Assembly (NCBI GenBank): GCA_002914805.1
Contig: JXTB01000249.1
Location: 226,561-290,560 of the forward strand
Length of the DNA: 64,000 nucleotides
Source of the DNA: Parasponia andersonii
Lineage: Eukaryota; Streptophyta; Magnoliopsida; Rosales; Cannabaceae
Direction of reading: 5' to 3'
The translations under genes and the position numbers were made by a program. Under the pieces are notes generated by a model. It did no database searches. It saw only the letters and a list, made by a program, of their open reading frames with translations, and was not told where the DNA came from. This document shows, one piece after another, positions 62,790 through 64,000 of the stretch (its first letter is position 1; every line of letters starts with the position of its first letter).

Positions 62790-63942
62790 TTCATAAGTAT
62801 TCACTTTGTATCTAATTTGAGCATTATACAATATATAATAATGTTATACTAAGTACAATAGTCGCTTACTTTATCACAATGTATTCAAATATACTAAATT
62901 AAAGAATATTATAGCTAAATAGTGCACAATCATTCATTGTGTATCTAATTTGATCATGAGGTAATATGTTTTTATGTTATTTAAATATTATACTCAATCA
63001 TTTTTTCATATTATGAATAGTGATATTAGATTAATTTAAATTTTCAATTAATTTTAGAATCTTCCTCTATTTTTTAAATAATTTTGGCATGGAACAATAT
63101 GCAATAGTATTATACCAAGTACTCTAGTAACTTACTTTGTCACATCGTAATCATTGATATTAAAAAAATATAATTTGTCATTAGTTAATGCAAAGTTATT
63201 CATTTTGTATCTAATTTGATAACGTGTCTATATGTAACAATATTATAGTAAGTATTATAATCACCTACTTAATGAAATTACTTAATGAAATTATGATAAG
63301 TGATAATAAATTAGTATAAATTTTAACATAATCTTGCAAAATTTATCCACTTTCTATTAGATATAAGTACGAGAGGATATGTAATAGTGTTATACTAAGT
63401 AATTTAATAAGTTTAGTTTGTTACAATATACCTAAATATATTAAATTAATTACATTTTTCATTAATTAGTGTAAAGTCCTTTAATTAAAACTAATATAAG
63501 CATAAAACAATTTATAATAGTGTTATAAATACTCTGGTCACTTGCTTTGTCATATTATAGTCAAATATTAAATTTATTTTGTTTCTCAGTAATTAGTGCA
63601 AAATCTTTCAATTTAATTTAACTACAAGATAATTATTTAAAATGTTATACTAAGTACTCCAATCATCATGTTGTCACTGTACACTCAAGTACATTAAATT
63701 AATCTTATTTTTCTAATTAATACAAAGTTATTTAATTTAAATTAATTTGACCATAAGATAATATATAAATAGTATTATACTAAATATTATAATCACTTAT
63801 TTTGTAACATTATACTCAAATAGATTAAATTAATTATATTTTTCATTAATTAGTTCAAAGTAATTCAATTTATTTCTTTAAATAAATGTTACTCAATATG
63901 TATCTAATGTGACCATCAAGCAATATTTAATATTGTTAAACA
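62790..63942. repeat. Degenerate ~130-bp tandem array, about nine units
   Basis: Landmark words recur at about 62803, 62930, 63070, 63201, 63340, 63477, 63608, 63728 and 63861, spacing 120-140 bp. A unit reads roughly: 'attcactttgtatctaattt', 'gaccata', 'caatatataatagtgttata', 'ctaagta', a 'cttactttgtcac' word, 'tcaaatatattaaattaat', 'tttcattaattagtgcaaag'. Divergence between units is high, and the array ends in an (AT)n tract at the window edge. Confidence 0.75.
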
Positions 63943-63945
63943 AGA

Positions 63946-63952
63946 TATATAT

Positions 63953-63996
<44 letters not shown>
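63946..63996. repeat. (AT)n tract at the window's right end
   Basis: TA dinucleotides with one interruption near 63965; may continue past the window. Confidence 0.9.

Positions 63997-64000
<4 letters not shown>

Noticed and set aside
1..64000. CRISPR arrays, bacterial operons, rRNA genes or tRNA genes
   Set aside because: No regularly spaced identical repeats, no rRNA-like sequence and no convincing tRNA cloverleaf or A/B box pair were seen; the tRNA-like word at 44387-44398 is a retrotransposon primer-binding site.

Overview
The window is nuclear DNA of a flowering plant, most likely a eudicot. It is AT-rich, has large intergenic spaces, GT-AG introns, (AT)n microsatellites, Ty1/copia and Helitron remnants and small non-autonomous transposons. 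All recognisable genes are typical plant single-copy housekeeping genes. Two single ambiguous bases (N at 14205 and 37656) show that it comes from an assembly. I assembled exons by hand from splice sites, reading phase and protein-family knowledge; no alignment was run.

Five protein-coding genes can be followed from start to stop. (1) DCP2, the mRNA-decapping Nudix hydrolase, minus strand, 17078 to 12366, 8 exons, 309 aa. (2) A CASP-like 5A four-helix membrane protein, minus strand, 22112 to 20043, 3 exons, 184 aa. (3) An ER-type M28 metallopeptidase (ERMP1-like), plus strand, 35050 to 42964, 13 exons, 918 aa. (4) A plastid-type GNAT acetyltransferase, plus strand, 47973 to 49978, 3 exons, 291 aa. 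(5) A plastid-targeted alpha-D-phosphohexomutase-family protein, minus strand, 58477 to 52156, 18 exons, 619 aa, whose first coding exon holds only 7 nt. They are unrelated in function and show no clustering logic. A decayed fragment of a DUF212 (divergent PAP2) gene lies at 59.7-60.05 kb.

The rest is mobile or repetitive. The left edge (1-537) holds a decayed Helitron-type replication/helicase N-terminus on the minus strand. The region 2.4-5.7 kb is a patchwork of diverged tandem repeats, followed by a repeat rich in CGTGTCGTGT words (5.77-6.2 kb). A 0.5-kb direct repeat sits at 8.6-9.6 kb. A nearly complete but dead copia element with both LTRs occupies 28.475-34.826 kb and ends only 223 bp before the ERMP1 start codon. 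A second copia remnant (LTR, primer-binding site, 5' gag) lies at 43.75-44.62 kb. A degenerate ~130-bp tandem array fills 62.8-63.94 kb.

The most distinctive feature is a family of ~240-270 bp elements with imperfect terminal inverted repeats. There are five copies (7.9, 25.2, 25.5, 43.7 and 51.3 kb). The four full copies are bordered by TA-rich tracts, and the truncated fifth has an (AT)n tract at its surviving end. They look like a microsatellite-targeting MITE comparable in behaviour to rice Micron elements.
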